Shown here: positions 1 to 7,593 of the stretch, piece by piece
Numbering within the stretch: the stretch's first letter is position 1
How the letters are laid out: each line of letters starts with the position of its first letter
Assembly (NCBI GenBank): GCA_900546325.1
Contig: URCR01000030.1
Span: 1 to 34,190 of the forward strand
DNA from: an uncultured Lachnospiraceae bacterium
Lineage (GTDB): Bacteria; Bacillota; Clostridia; Lachnospirales; Lachnospiraceae
DNA length: 34,190 bases
Reading direction: 5' to 3'
Notes under the pieces: generated by a model
The model's input: the letters and a program-made list of their open reading frames with translations, nothing else
What the model was told of the DNA's origin: nothing
The model's database searches: none
Translations under genes and position numbers: made by a program

Positions 1-273
1 AAAGTAGCCGAAGGCGATATCATTAAAGTAGAAAAACTTGGTGTAGAAGCTGGAGAAACTTTTACATTTGACCAGGTACTTGCAGTTAGCGATTCTGAAT
101 TAAAAGTTGGAAATCCAACAGTAGAAGGTGCTACAGTTACAGCTTCTGTAATTGGAGACGGAAAAGCAAAAAAAGTAATCGTTTACAAGTATAAAAGAAA
201 AACTGGATACCATAAGAAAAACGGTCACAGACAGCAGTACACAGCTGTTAAGATTGAAAAAATCAATGCTTAA
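1..273 (+). CDS. rplU: Ribosomal protein L21 (C-terminal part, cut by the window edge)
   Basis: Frame 1 is open from the first base to a TAA at 271-273 and gives 90 residues without the N-terminus. The sequence reads through KVEKLGVEAGETFTFDQVL, VGNPTVEGATVTASV, YKYKRKTGYHKKNGHRQQYT and a final VKIEKINA, which is the characteristic L21 ending with its basic YKRKTGYHKKNGHRQ motif that contacts 23S rRNA in the 50S subunit. The order L21, Prp, L27 is the normal Firmicute operon and supports the call. Only about a dozen N-terminal residues should be missing. Confidence 0.97.
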   Translation, partial: KVAEGDIIKVEKLGVEAGETFTFDQVLAVSDSELKVGNPTVEGATVTASVIGDGKAKKVIVYKYKRKTGYHKKNGHRQQYTAVKIEKINA

Positions 274-285
274 TCTGGTGTCGGA

Positions 286-618
286 ATGATTAGGGTAACC
301 ATTTATAAAAACGAAAAACATGAATGTGTTGGTTTTAAGGCGTTGGGTCATGCAGGTTACAGTGAGAATGGTCAGGATGTTGTCTGTGCAGCTGTTTCTG
401 TGCTGACAATCAATACTGTGAATGCAATTGAGATTTTTACTCAGAATGAAGCCTCACTTGTATCTGATGATGAGCAGGGCTTAATCGATTATAGAATATC
501 GGGAAGACCTACTAAAGAGACGACGCTGTTGTTGAAAGCTATGATTCTTGGTTTAGAGGAGATGGCTGACGACGAGAATTACGAGAAATATATCGATTTA
601 ACATTTGAGGAGGTGTAA
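286..618 (+). CDS. prp: Ribosomal-processing cysteine protease Prp
   Basis: A 110-residue protein lying 12 bases after rplU and running into the rpmA leader. It carries GHAGYSENGQDVVCAAVS, giving the Prp catalytic pair His22 and Cys34 at the positions expected for the family. Prp (YsxB) cuts the N-terminal extension from ribosomal protein L27 in Firmicutes and related bacteria, a step needed for working 50S subunits. The next gene encodes an L27 with exactly that extension, so enzyme and substrate are adjacent and presumably cotranscribed. The ATG at 286 begins MIRVTIYKN, the usual family start. Confidence 0.95.
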   Translation: MIRVTIYKNEKHECVGFKALGHAGYSENGQDVVCAAVSVLTINTVNAIEIFTQNEASLVSDDEQGLIDYRISGRPTKETTLLLKAMILGLEEMADDENYEKYIDLTFEEV

Positions 619-622
619 GACC

Positions 623-907
623 ATGATGAAATTAAACCTTCAATTTTTCGCTCACAAAAAGGGAGTTGGTTCTACAAAGAACGGTAGAGACTCTGAATCT
701 AAGAGATTAGGTGCGAAAAGAGCTGACGGACAATTTGTAAAAGCTGGAAATATCCTTTACAGACAACGTGGAACAAAGATTCACCCAGGAGTTAACGTAG
801 GACGCGGTGGAGACGATACTTTATTCGCTTTAGTTGACGGAGTTGTAAGATTCGAGAGAAAAGGAAGAGATAAGAAACAAGTTTCTATCTATCCAGTAGC
901 AGAATAA
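623..907 (+). CDS. rpmA: Ribosomal protein L27 with Prp-cleavable N-terminal extension
   Basis: A 94-residue L27. I start it at the ATG at 623 (or 626, since the first two codons are both ATG) because GAGGAGGTG at 607-615 is correctly spaced for these; the longer frame from 605 would begin inside the ribosome site. The N-terminus reads MMKLNLQFFAHKKGVGST. The LQFFA/HKKG junction is the established Prp site in organisms of this type, and mature L27 begins with the basic segment that reaches the peptidyl transferase centre. The remainder (SKRLGAKRADGQFVKAGNILYRQRGTKIHPG) is typical L27. An intrinsic terminator follows at 921-955. Confidence 0.97.
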   Translation: MMKLNLQFFAHKKGVGSTKNGRDSESKRLGAKRADGQFVKAGNILYRQRGTKIHPGVNVGRGGDDTLFALVDGVVRFERKGRDKKQVSIYPVAE

Positions 908-920
908 TAAGTATGAAAAC

Positions 921-955
921 AGGCTTCAAATCATCAGGTTTGGAGTCTTTTTTTA
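921..955 (+). terminator. Intrinsic terminator of the rplU-prp-rpmA operon
   Basis: GGCTTCAAA at 922-930 pairs with TTTGGAGTC at 939-947 with two G-U pairs, leaving a short loop and a following run of seven T (948-954). It lies just after rpmA and before the obgE promoter. Confidence 0.8.
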
Positions 956-983
956 AATTCCACTATATATCATTACAAGATTC

Positions 984-992
984 TGATATAAT
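984..992 (+). promoter_or_regulatory. Extended -10 promoter for obgE
   Basis: TGATATAAT gives a perfect TATAAT box at 987-992 preceded by the TG of an extended -10 element. The bases 17 bp upstream are A/T-rich but do not match a -35 box, as is common with extended -10 promoters. It falls between the rpmA terminator and the obgE start. Confidence 0.5.
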
Positions 993-1048
993 AATAGAAT
1001 CCATGGAACAATAGAACATAGAGATTGACATAGAAAGGAAACAGAGAT

Positions 1049-2335
1049 ATGTTTGCAGACAGAGCAAAAATTTATATCCGTTCCGGAAAAGGCGGGGATG
1101 GACATGCAAGTTTCCGAAGAGAATTGTATGTGCCGAACGGCGGACCGGACGGGGGAGACGGCGGGAAAGGCGGAGATGTGATCTTTGAAGTAGATGACGG
1201 ACTCAATACACTTGCGGATTACCGTCATAGAAGAAAATATGTTGCAAAAGACGGCGAGCAGGGCGGAAAGCGCAGATGCCACGGAAAGAACGCACAGGAC
1301 ATCATCCTGAAAGTGCCGGAAGGAACGATCATTAAAGAGGCAGAGTCTGACAAAGTCATCGCGGACATGTCCGGGGAGAACAGAAGACAGGTGATTCTCC
1401 GGGGAGGAAAAGGCGGACTGGGCAATCAGCACTTTGCAACTGCGACGATGCAGGTGCCGAAGTATGCACAGCCGGGACAGCCTGCGCAGGAACTCTGGGT
1501 AAATCTGGAGCTGAAAGTGATTGCGGATGTCGGTCTGATCGGATTCCCAAACGTAGGAAAATCAACTTTTCTTTCCCGCGTCACAAACGCAAATCCGAAA
1601 ATTGCGAACTATCATTTTACAACACTGAATCCAAATTTAGGTGTCGTTGATTTTAAAGACGGCGGCGATGGATTTGTCATTGCTGATATTCCGGGACTGA
1701 TCGAGGGAGCTTCCCAGGGAGTCGGACTTGGATATGAATTTTTACGCCACATTGAGCGTACAAAGATGATGATCCATGTCGTGGATGCGGCTTCCTCAGA
1801 AGGAAGAGATCCGATCGAGGATATTTACAAGATCAATGCAGAGCTGGAAAATTATAACAGTGAGATTGCAAAGCGCCCGCAGGTGATCGCCGCAAATAAA
1901 ACAGATTTGATCTACTCGGAAGACGAAGATCCGGTAGAGAAGATCCGGGCAGAGTTTGAACCGAAGGGAATCAAAGTATTCCCGATCTCCGGTGTTTCCG
2001 GTGAGGGTGTGCAGGAACTTCTCTATTATGTGCGTGAACAGCTGAAGACGCTGGATGTCCCTCCGGTCATCTTTGAACAGGAATATTTCCCGGAGGAAGA
2101 ACTGATCACGATCGATCTTCCGTATACTGTGGAGAAAGAGGACGATGTGTATGTCGTCGAAGGACCAAAGATCGAGAAGATGCTCGGCTACACGAACCTG
2201 GATTCCGAGAAGGGATTTGCGTTCTTCCAGAAATTCCTCAAAGATACCGGTATTCTCGAGCAGCTTGAAGAGGCGGGTATCCAGGAGGGAGATACGGTGC
2301 GGATGTATGGTCTGCAGTTTGACTACTACAAATAG
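1049..2335 (+). CDS. obgE: GTPase Obg (CgtA)
   Basis: A 428-residue protein, the same length as typical Firmicute Obg. Residues about 1-158 form the glycine-rich Obg fold (SGKGGDGHASFRRE, GGPDGGDGGKGGDV). The G domain follows, with Walker A GFPNVGKST (G1), the TT of NYHFTTLNPN (G2), DIPGLIEGA (G3), NKTD (G4) and an SGVSGEG segment (G5). The last ~80 residues, ending GLQFDYYK, are the C-terminal OCT domain found in Gram-positive Obg. Obg binds GTP and ppGpp, supports late 50S assembly and connects growth with stress and sporulation. It heads obgE-yhbY-nadD-yqeK-rsfS, most of which act on ribosome assembly or nucleotide metabolism. Confidence 0.98.
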   Translation: MFADRAKIYIRSGKGGDGHASFRRELYVPNGGPDGGDGGKGGDVIFEVDDGLNTLADYRHRRKYVAKDGEQGGKRRCHGKNAQDIILKVPEGTIIKEAESDKVIADMSGENRRQVILRGGKGGLGNQHFATATMQVPKYAQPGQPAQELWVNLELKVIADVGLIGFPNVGKSTFLSRVTNANPKIANYHFTTLNPNLGVVDFKDGGDGFVIADIPGLIEGASQGVGLGYEFLRHIERTKMMIHVVDAASSEGRDPIEDIYKINAELENYNSEIAKRPQVIAANKTDLIYSEDEDPVEKIRAEFEPKGIKVFPISGVSGEGVQELLYYVREQLKTLDVPPVIFEQEYFPEEELITIDLPYTVEKEDDVYVVEGPKIEKMLGYTNLDSEKGFAFFQKFLKDTGILEQLEEAGIQEGDTVRMYGLQFDYYK

Positions 2336-2378
2336 AAAGCGATAGCTTTTGACAGTGAAGAACAGAGGAGAATAGAAC

Positions 2379-2669
2379 ATGACAACAAAACAGAGAGCAT
2401 ATTTAAAAAGTCTTGCGATGACCATGGATCCAATCTTCCAGATTGGGAAATCCAGCATGACGCCTGCACTTACCGAGGCGATCAGTGAGGCATTGGAAGC
2501 AAGGGAACTGATCAAGATCAGCGTGTTAAAGAACTGCGCAGATGATCCGAAAGAGCTTGCACAGCTGATTGCAGAGCGCACACGGGCACAGGTTGTGCAG
2601 GTCATCGGAAAGAAGATTGTACTTTACAGAGAAGGAAAGGACAATAAAAAGAAAATTATTCTGCCGTAA
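2379..2669 (+). CDS. yhbY: Ribosome assembly RNA-binding protein YhbY (CRM domain)
   Basis: A 96-residue single-domain CRM protein. It has the family start LTTKQRAYLK-like (here TTKQRAYLKSLA), the IQIGK-type segment (FQIGKSSMT), and the RNA-binding loop region ending VVQVIGKKIVLYRE. CRM proteins of this size associate with pre-50S particles. An AGAGGAG-like ribosome site lies before the ATG. Its place right after obgE and before nadD is the conserved Firmicute order. Confidence 0.93.
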   Translation: MTTKQRAYLKSLAMTMDPIFQIGKSSMTPALTEAISEALEARELIKISVLKNCADDPKELAQLIAERTRAQVVQVIGKKIVLYREGKDNKKKIILP

Positions 2670-2684
2670 AGGAGAATGAGAACA

Positions 2685-3296
2685 ATGAAAATCGGAATCA
2701 TGGGTGGGACATTTGACCCGATCCACAACGGACATCTGATGCTTGGGGAGTATGCGTCCAGACAATTCCGCCTTCAAAAAGTGTGGTTTCTGCCAAATGG
2801 AAATCCACCGCACAAATCGCAGGAGATCAAGGCCAGCCACCGGATCGAGATGGTCAGACTGGCGCTGGAAGGGCATGAGCAGTTTGAATTGAATCTCTAT
2901 GAGGCAGAAAAAGGGAGCGTATCGTACTCCTATGAGACGATTCGGAATCTGAACGAGCTTTATCCGGAGCATGAATTCTATTTCATTATCGGTGCGGACT
3001 CCCTTTTCTCCATTGAGTCCTGGAAATGTCCGCAGATCCTTCTGTCAGACTGCACGATCCTGGCGGCATGCCGTGACGGGAAAGACCAGTCTCAGATGCA
3101 GGAACAGATCGATTACCTGAAAAAGAAATATCATGCAAGTATTGAACTGCTTGCCACACCGATGATGGACGTCTCATCCAGCGATATCCGCCGGATGGTT
3201 CAATATGGGATGGACATCAGCAGCCTGGTGCCGGCGGGAGTGAGAGAGTACATCCATGAGCACAGACTGTATCTTACGGAGGAAAAGGAAAAGTGA
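2685..3296 (+). CDS. nadD: Nicotinate-nucleotide adenylyltransferase NadD
   Basis: A 203-residue enzyme that joins ATP and nicotinate mononucleotide to form deamido-NAD in NAD synthesis. The N-terminus has GGTFDPIHNGHL, the nucleotidyltransferase HxGH motif, and near the C-terminus VSSSDIRRM supplies the SSTxIR-type phosphate-binding motif. I start at ATG 2685 because GGAG at 2671-2674 is 10 bases upstream; the in-frame ATG at 2676 is only one base from that site. The stop overlaps the GTG start of yqeK by one base step, suggesting translational coupling. Confidence 0.96.
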   Translation: MKIGIMGGTFDPIHNGHLMLGEYASRQFRLQKVWFLPNGNPPHKSQEIKASHRIEMVRLALEGHEQFELNLYEAEKGSVSYSYETIRNLNELYPEHEFYFIIGADSLFSIESWKCPQILLSDCTILAACRDGKDQSQMQEQIDYLKKKYHASIELLATPMMDVSSSDIRRMVQYGMDISSLVPAGVREYIHEHRLYLTEEKEK

Positions 3297-3892
3297 AAGA
3301 AAATTCAGAAATTCGTTCGATGAAAAAAGAACTGAAACTGCATCTGGACAGTGACAGGTATGAGCATACGCTCGGCGTGATGTATACGGCTGCTGCACTG
3401 GCAATGTGCCATGGAGAAGATATCGGGAAGGCGATGACAGCGGGACTGCTTCATGACTGTGCCAAGGGTATTCCGAACAGCAAGAAAATAAAACTGTGCG
3501 AAAAATATGAGATTGAAGTCACAGAGTCCGAGAAGGAAAATCCGGAATTACTTCACGCAAAACTCGGAGCTTATATGGCAGTACACAAGTATCATATCAG
3601 TGATGAGACGGTTGCTCAGGCAATCACGTCCCACACGACCGGGCGGCCGGGGATGACACTTCTCGAAAAAATTATTTATATTGCAGATTTTATAGAACCG
3701 GGGAGGAAAGAGATTCCAAAGTTGGATGAGATCAGAAAGATGTCTTTTCAAAATATTGACCAGGCATTGTTTACGATCTTGGAAAATTCTCTCGCCTATT
3801 TGCGGACGAGGGATAAGGTGATCGATCCGATCACAGAGAAGACTTATCTATATTACAAAGATTTATTTGAAAAAAGGACAGAGGAGGCGTAA
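3293..3892 (+). CDS. yqeK: Bis(5'-nucleosyl)-tetraphosphatase (symmetrical) YqeK, HD domain
   Basis: A 199-residue HD-domain phosphohydrolase. Visible motifs are YEHTLGV (first metal-binding His), LLHDCAKG (the HD pair), and SHTTGRPGMTLLEKIIYIADFIEPGR, the long YqeK signature carrying further metal ligands. YqeK enzymes cleave the alarmone Ap4A into two ADP. Translation starts at GTG 3293, inside the nadD stop (GTGA overlap), with GGAGGAAAAGG just upstream. It ends two bases before rsfS, so nadD, yqeK and rsfS are almost certainly one transcript. Confidence 0.94.
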   Translation: MKENSEIRSMKKELKLHLDSDRYEHTLGVMYTAAALAMCHGEDIGKAMTAGLLHDCAKGIPNSKKIKLCEKYEIEVTESEKENPELLHAKLGAYMAVHKYHISDETVAQAITSHTTGRPGMTLLEKIIYIADFIEPGRKEIPKLDEIRKMSFQNIDQALFTILENSLAYLRTRDKVIDPITEKTYLYYKDLFEKRTEEA

Positions 3893-3894
3893 AA

Positions 3895-4245
3895 ATGGAT
3901 CACTCAAAAGAAATGGTGCGTCTTGCCTACGAGGCGCTGAGCGATAAAAAGGGAGAAGATATCCGTATCATTGATATTTCACAGGTATCTGTGCTTGCAG
4001 ATTACTTCATTATCGCAAACGGTTCCAGTGAAAATCAGGTGAAAGCGCTGGTTGACAACGTGGAAGAATATCTGCACAAAGGCGGATATGAAGTAAAACA
4101 GAGAGAAGGACAGGGACTCGGAAACTGGGTACTGTTAGACTTCGGCGATCTGATCGTACATGTATTTGACAAAGAAAACCGTCTGTTCTACGATTTAGAG
4201 AGAATCTGGAGCGACGGAAGAACAGTAGAGATTGATTCTTTATAA
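3895..4245 (+). CDS. rsfS: Ribosome silencing factor RsfS
   Basis: A 116-residue RsfS/YbeB/Iojap family protein. Diagnostic stretches are DISQVSVLADYFIIANGSS, VKQREGQGLGNWVLLDFGD and IVHVFDKENRLFYDLERIW. The family binds L14 on the 50S subunit and blocks joining to the 30S subunit in starved cells. The start two bases after yqeK, with GAGGAGG before it, and a strong terminator 16 bases after the stop place it as the last gene of the obgE cluster. In several relatives an LCP-type gene lies between yqeK and rsfS; none is present here. Confidence 0.96.
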   Translation: MDHSKEMVRLAYEALSDKKGEDIRIIDISQVSVLADYFIIANGSSENQVKALVDNVEEYLHKGGYEVKQREGQGLGNWVLLDFGDLIVHVFDKENRLFYDLERIWSDGRTVEIDSL

Positions 4246-4260
4246 AAGGATGAGAGGAAA

Positions 4261-4307
4261 ACAGATGTCTGAAAAGCCGGGATGGAGCTTTTCGGACATC
4301 TGTTTTT
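4261..4307 (+). terminator. Strong intrinsic terminator after rsfS
   Basis: A 17-bp stem, ACAGATGTCTGAAAAGC at 4261-4277 paired with 4287-4303 (one G-U pair), is followed by TTTTT. The left arm is preceded by A residues, so it could also stop transcripts coming from the opposite side. It separates the obgE operon from the MerR gene. Confidence 0.9.
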
Positions 4308-4455
4308 GGTTTCGGCTGCTTCAATTGTGATTTCTCTGTATTCCAAGAGAATTTTTCAAAAGTTGGAAATGTAATAAGCGGGGATCTTCATGGATACAAG
4401 AGAAAAAATAGGATGTATGACATGATGTGGAAGTGCGGATAGAGCACTCAACTTG

Positions 4456-5280
4456 CTATTTTGTTTCCACACCACATGTAATCCGGATCATAAAGTCTTC
4501 TTCATCCTGTACCGTCAGGTTATCCAAGATGGCATCTTCATAGAAATACGAGTTGAGTTTCAGTGCGTTTTGATCAGCATAAGAAAGCATCGCGCTATAA
4601 GTATCTCTGAGTGTCTTCCAGCTGCCTTTATGGTAGGCGGTCAGGTAGTTCCCGGCGGGTTTCAGAATGGAAGAGACATTCTTCGGTTTCTGATCAAGCA
4701 TCTGGTAGAAGATATGGTAGTTGTCGAAGATGCCGTTCCTGATATCGGCTGTCTTCTGCTGATATCCGATTGCATAAGGGCTTCTGATTCCACGTTCTGT
4801 GCAGTAGTCCCAGAATGTTCCGATGGCATTTGCCCATACTTGGTCGTCCGTGCTTTCTTCTACAGCGGACTGGACCAGATAGTACTCGGGCTCTGTGCAG
4901 ACCGTGATGGAATGGATGTCTTTCTGAAAATGTTTTTCGATAAACTGTCTTTTGGTACGCATCAGCTTTTTCGTTGTTTTCAATTCGTTGATTTTCTTCT
5001 GAAGAATCTGTTCTTCCTTCTGAAAAAGCTTTAGAAATTGCTGTGGGGTACGCGTATTCATATAGGTCCGGATGTCATTTAACGGCATATTCAGTTCGCG
5101 GAGGATGTAGATGACATCGAGGACTTCCAGTTGTGCGATGGAATAGTAGCGGTAGCCATTTTCCTCATTTTTGATTTCAGGAGAAAAAAGTCCAATCTCG
5201 TCGTAGTAAAATAAAGTGTGCTTTGTGACACCGGCAAGCTTTGCAAACTCTCCGGTTGTCAAATACATTTTTTTATCCAT
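4456..5280 (-). CDS. MerR family transcriptional regulator, divergent from MATE exporter
   Basis: A 274-residue MerR-type regulator. Residues about 5-75 form the winged helix-turn-helix (YLTTGEFAKLAGVTKHTLFYYDEIGLFSP, then NGYRYYSIAQLEVLDVIYIL). About 80-120 is the charged dimerisation coiled coil (FLKLFQKEEQILQKKINELKTTKKLM). The C-terminal ~150 residues resemble the GyrI-like effector-binding domain of the BmrR/BltR subgroup. It reads away from a MATE exporter, and the region between them has a promoter with the long spacer used by MerR activators. By analogy it binds a cationic or aromatic compound and activates the exporter. The ligand cannot be read from the sequence. Confidence 0.88.
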   Translation of the reverse strand: MDKKMYLTTGEFAKLAGVTKHTLFYYDEIGLFSPEIKNEENGYRYYSIAQLEVLDVIYILRELNMPLNDIRTYMNTRTPQQFLKLFQKEEQILQKKINELKTTKKLMRTKRQFIEKHFQKDIHSITVCTEPEYYLVQSAVEESTDDQVWANAIGTFWDYCTERGIRSPYAIGYQQKTADIRNGIFDNYHIFYQMLDQKPKNVSSILKPAGNYLTAYHKGSWKTLRDTYSAMLSYADQNALKLNSYFYEDAILDNLTVQDEEDFMIRITCGVETK

Positions 5281-5292
5281 AACAATCTCCTC

Positions 5293-5323
5293 TTGACTAT
5301 CGGGTTACTCTATACTTTATTAT
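5293..5323 (+). promoter_or_regulatory. MerR-type promoter with 19-bp spacer for the MATE gene
   Basis: TTGACT at 5293-5298 and TATTAT at 5318-5323 are separated by 19 bp instead of 17. MerR-family activators act on such over-long spacers by twisting the DNA. The spacer carries an imperfect dyad around GGTTACTCTATAC. The box lies 14 bases beyond the MerR start codon and 36 bases before the exporter ATG. Confidence 0.7.
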
Positions 5324-5358
5324 ATCTCTTGGTAAAAAAATTACAAGGGGGAATTGTG

Positions 5359-6687
5359 ATGTCAAATTCAATCGCAAAAGATTTTAAGTTTCTTTCATTG
5401 ATCCGATTTGCATTTCCGACGATGATTATGATGATGTTTATGTCGTTGTATACGATCGTGGATGGAATTTTTATTTCCAGACTTCTGGGGACCGATGCAT
5501 TGTCGGCAGCAAATATCGTATATCCGGTCATCAGTCTTGTCATTGCAGCGGGGGTTATGCTTGCAACAGGGGGAAGTGCGATGATTGGAAAGAAATTGGG
5601 GGAAGGGAAAGAGGAGGAAGCACGCGGGAATTTTTCGTTTCTGATTCTTGCGGGAATCAGTATTGGATGTTTCCTTATGATTGTGGGAAACCTGTTTCTT
5701 CGTCCAATTATCAGACTGCTCGGGGCAACCGACAGGCTGCTTCCGTATTGTGCGGACTATCTGAGCGTATCTCTGTTTTTAGCACCTGCATGTATGCTCC
5801 AGCTGATCTTTCAGACTTTTTTTGTGACTGCAGGTCAGCCCACGCTGGGGCTGATTCTGACGATCAGTGGAGGAGTTGCAAATATGATTCTGGACTATTT
5901 GTTTATGGGACCAATCGGTATGGGAATCAAGGGCGCTGCGCTCGCGACAGGGATAGGTCAACTGATTCCGGCGCTTGCGGGGCTGTTTTACTTTCTGCTC
6001 AGCAGACGTTCGCTTTACATCACAAAACCGCAAGGAAACTTTGCGGTGCTCAAGGAAAGCTGCTTCAACGGCGCATCAGAGATGGTTACAAACCTGTCGG
6101 GAGCAGTTGTGACATTTTTATATAACATTATGATGTTGAAATATCTTGGAGAGCCGGGAGTGGCGGCGATCACCATCGTCCTGTACGGACAATTTTTATT
6201 CAATGCACTGTACATGGGATTTTCGATGGGAGTTGCTCCGGTCATCAGCTATAATCATGGAAGTGATAACCGGAAGCTGCTTCAGCGCATTTTTAAGATT
6301 TGTATATCCTTTGTAAGTATTTCTTCGATTGTGATCACTGTGCTGGCCCTTGTGGCAGCTCCGGTTATTGTGGAGATTTTCACACCAAAAGGAAGTGACA
6401 CTTATGAGATTGCAAAGACAGGATTCCTGTTGTTCTCTGTCAATTATATTTTTGCGGGAATCAACATTTTTGCATCAGCAATGTTTACTGCCTTTTCGGA
6501 TGGGAAGGTATCAGCAATCATTTCTTTTGTTCGGACATTCGTCATGATCGTAGTCAATATTTTTCTGCTGCCGTATTTGATCGGAGTCAACGGAATCTGG
6601 CTTGCAGTTCCGGCAGCAGAGTGTATGACATTGCTTTTATCCTGTGGCTATTTTATTGCTAAGAGAAAGAAATATCATTACATGTAA
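5359..6687 (+). CDS. MATE family multidrug efflux transporter
   Basis: A 442-residue membrane protein with about twelve hydrophobic helices in two similar halves. The N-terminus FKFLSLIRFAFPTMIMMMFMSLYTIVDGIFISR and the GTDALSAANIVYPV segment are typical of MepA/DinF-type MATE exporters, which use an ion gradient to extrude drugs or dyes. I start at ATG 5359 because AAGGGGG at 5344-5350 is well placed; the longer open frame from 5218 overlaps the divergent MerR gene and its promoter. The gene ends before a bidirectional terminator shared with the convergent TetR gene. Confidence 0.92.
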   Translation: MSNSIAKDFKFLSLIRFAFPTMIMMMFMSLYTIVDGIFISRLLGTDALSAANIVYPVISLVIAAGVMLATGGSAMIGKKLGEGKEEEARGNFSFLILAGISIGCFLMIVGNLFLRPIIRLLGATDRLLPYCADYLSVSLFLAPACMLQLIFQTFFVTAGQPTLGLILTISGGVANMILDYLFMGPIGMGIKGAALATGIGQLIPALAGLFYFLLSRRSLYITKPQGNFAVLKESCFNGASEMVTNLSGAVVTFLYNIMMLKYLGEPGVAAITIVLYGQFLFNALYMGFSMGVAPVISYNHGSDNRKLLQRIFKICISFVSISSIVITVLALVAAPVIVEIFTPKGSDTYEIAKTGFLLFSVNYIFAGINIFASAMFTAFSDGKVSAIISFVRTFVMIVVNIFLLPYLIGVNGIWLAVPAAECMTLLLSCGYFIAKRKKYHYM

Positions 6688-6716
6688 GAAGCAATTTCGA
6701 AAATATCCATATCCTG

Positions 6717-6749
6717 AAAAAAAGACGCTTGAAACAGAGCGTCTTTTTT
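6717..6749. terminator. Bidirectional terminator between MATE and TetR genes
   Basis: AAAAAAAGACGCT (6717-6729) and AGCGTCTTTTTT (6738-6749) form a perfect stem with an 8-base loop. A-rich on one side and T-rich on the other, it can end transcripts from both convergent genes. Confidence 0.92.
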
Positions 6750-6796
6750 CTACTTTCTTTGTATTTTCTGGTATGAGTTGTCACTGTTCCGTTTTC

Positions 6797-7432
6797 CTAT
6801 TGTTGCACGGTCTCAGAAGAAGTGACAGGTTCTTCGCTTGTAAATGCACGGAAAATCTGGGAGATTGACAAGTGCAGATACGGAAGATATTCATCGATTG
6901 TCACAGGTTCTTCAAAGAAAATACAGTTATAGCAGGTCGCATTGACCAGCTCAATGATCGTAAAGAGCATCAGCTCCGGATCTTTGCAGTGGATATGGTC
7001 CTTTTCAAACAGGCTCAGGTAGTAATCATAAAATTTTTCGGATTCCTTTGGCACGTTGCTTGAAAAGGCGGTGCGGAAGATCCCCCATGACAGATTTTTG
7101 GCGAGAAACTGAAGCAGAGAGTGATCCTTCTTCAGACGCTCGATAATATAATCCGTCACAAAGAAAAGCTGCTGTTCAAATCCGCTGACCGGATGTCTGA
7201 CAAGCGCCTCGTAAGCATCGTAGAAGAGCTGTCCTCCTTTGTAGACAATCAGTTTATCACGCAGATCGTACTTGTCTTTAAAATATAAATAAAAAGTGCC
7301 TTTCGCAAGTCCTGCCCGGCTGACAATGTCGGAGATGGTTGTCTTTGCGAAGCCTTTGTCTGTGAATAGTTCAAATGCATTTTGAAAAAGCGCATTCTTT
7401 TTCACTTTTTTATTGGTTTCTAATTTTCCCAC
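6797..7432 (-). CDS. TetR family repressor of the MMPL operon
   Basis: A 211-residue TetR/AcrR regulator. Residues about 10-56 form the DNA-binding helix-turn-helix: ALFQNAFELFTDKGFAKTT, then ISDIVSRAGLAKGTFYLYFKDKYDL. The rest is a ligand-binding helical domain without recognisable ligand motifs. I use the GTG at 7432 because GGAGGG lies seven bases upstream. The ATG at 7459 has no ribosome site and lies at or before the start point predicted from the promoter at 7464-7492. The gene is divergent from an MMPL permease whose promoter is covered by an inverted repeat, so local repression is expected. Confidence 0.9.
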   Translation of the reverse strand: MGKLETNKKVKKNALFQNAFELFTDKGFAKTTISDIVSRAGLAKGTFYLYFKDKYDLRDKLIVYKGGQLFYDAYEALVRHPVSGFEQQLFFVTDYIIERLKKDHSLLQFLAKNLSWGIFRTAFSSNVPKESEKFYDYYLSLFEKDHIHCKDPELMLFTIIELVNATCYNCIFFEEPVTIDEYLPYLHLSISQIFRAFTSEEPVTSSETVQQ

Positions 7433-7463
7433 GCTGATCCCTCCAAATTTCTTGTTCATATGT

Positions 7464-7492
7464 ATTATTTACGATTCTAAATAGAAAGTCAA
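7464..7492 (-). promoter_or_regulatory. Promoter of the TetR gene
   Basis: On the minus strand TTGACT (7492-7487) and AATAAT (7469-7464) are 17 bp apart. Transcription should begin near 7457. The spacer contains the short dyad TTCTAAATAGAA (7475-7486), a possible autoregulatory site. Confidence 0.65.
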
Positions 7493-7497
7493 GTTAG

Positions 7498-7543
7498 AAA
7501 AATGACCAATTTTCATTTTTAGTATTGACTATTGGTCATTTTT
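7498..7543. promoter_or_regulatory. Probable TetR operator: perfect 13-bp inverted repeat
   Basis: AAAAATGACCAAT (7498-7510) and ATTGGTCATTTTT (7531-7543) are exact reverse complements 20 bp apart. The right half fills the spacer of the MMPL promoter, and the left half lies just beyond the -35 box of the TetR promoter. The right part also contains the small dyad TGACTATTGGTCA. Confidence 0.7.
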
Positions 7544-7552
7544 GAATATAAT
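7525..7552 (+). promoter_or_regulatory. Promoter of the MMPL operon
   Basis: TTGACT (7525-7530) and a perfect TATAAT (7547-7552) are separated by 16 bp. The spacer holds the right half of the inverted repeat, so a bound repressor would exclude RNA polymerase. Confidence 0.8.
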
Positions 7553-7593
7553 AAAGCTGTAGAGAAAAAAGAAAAAGTCAGGAGATGATGAAA

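Noticed and set aside
1796..2605. 269-codon minus-strand frame across obgE and yhbY
   Set aside because: Antisense to two conserved genes with clear motifs.
4453..5034. Long + strand open frame of 193 codons opposite the MerR gene
   Set aside because: It lies entirely antisense to a well-supported MerR protein, has no ribosome site and shows no family pattern.
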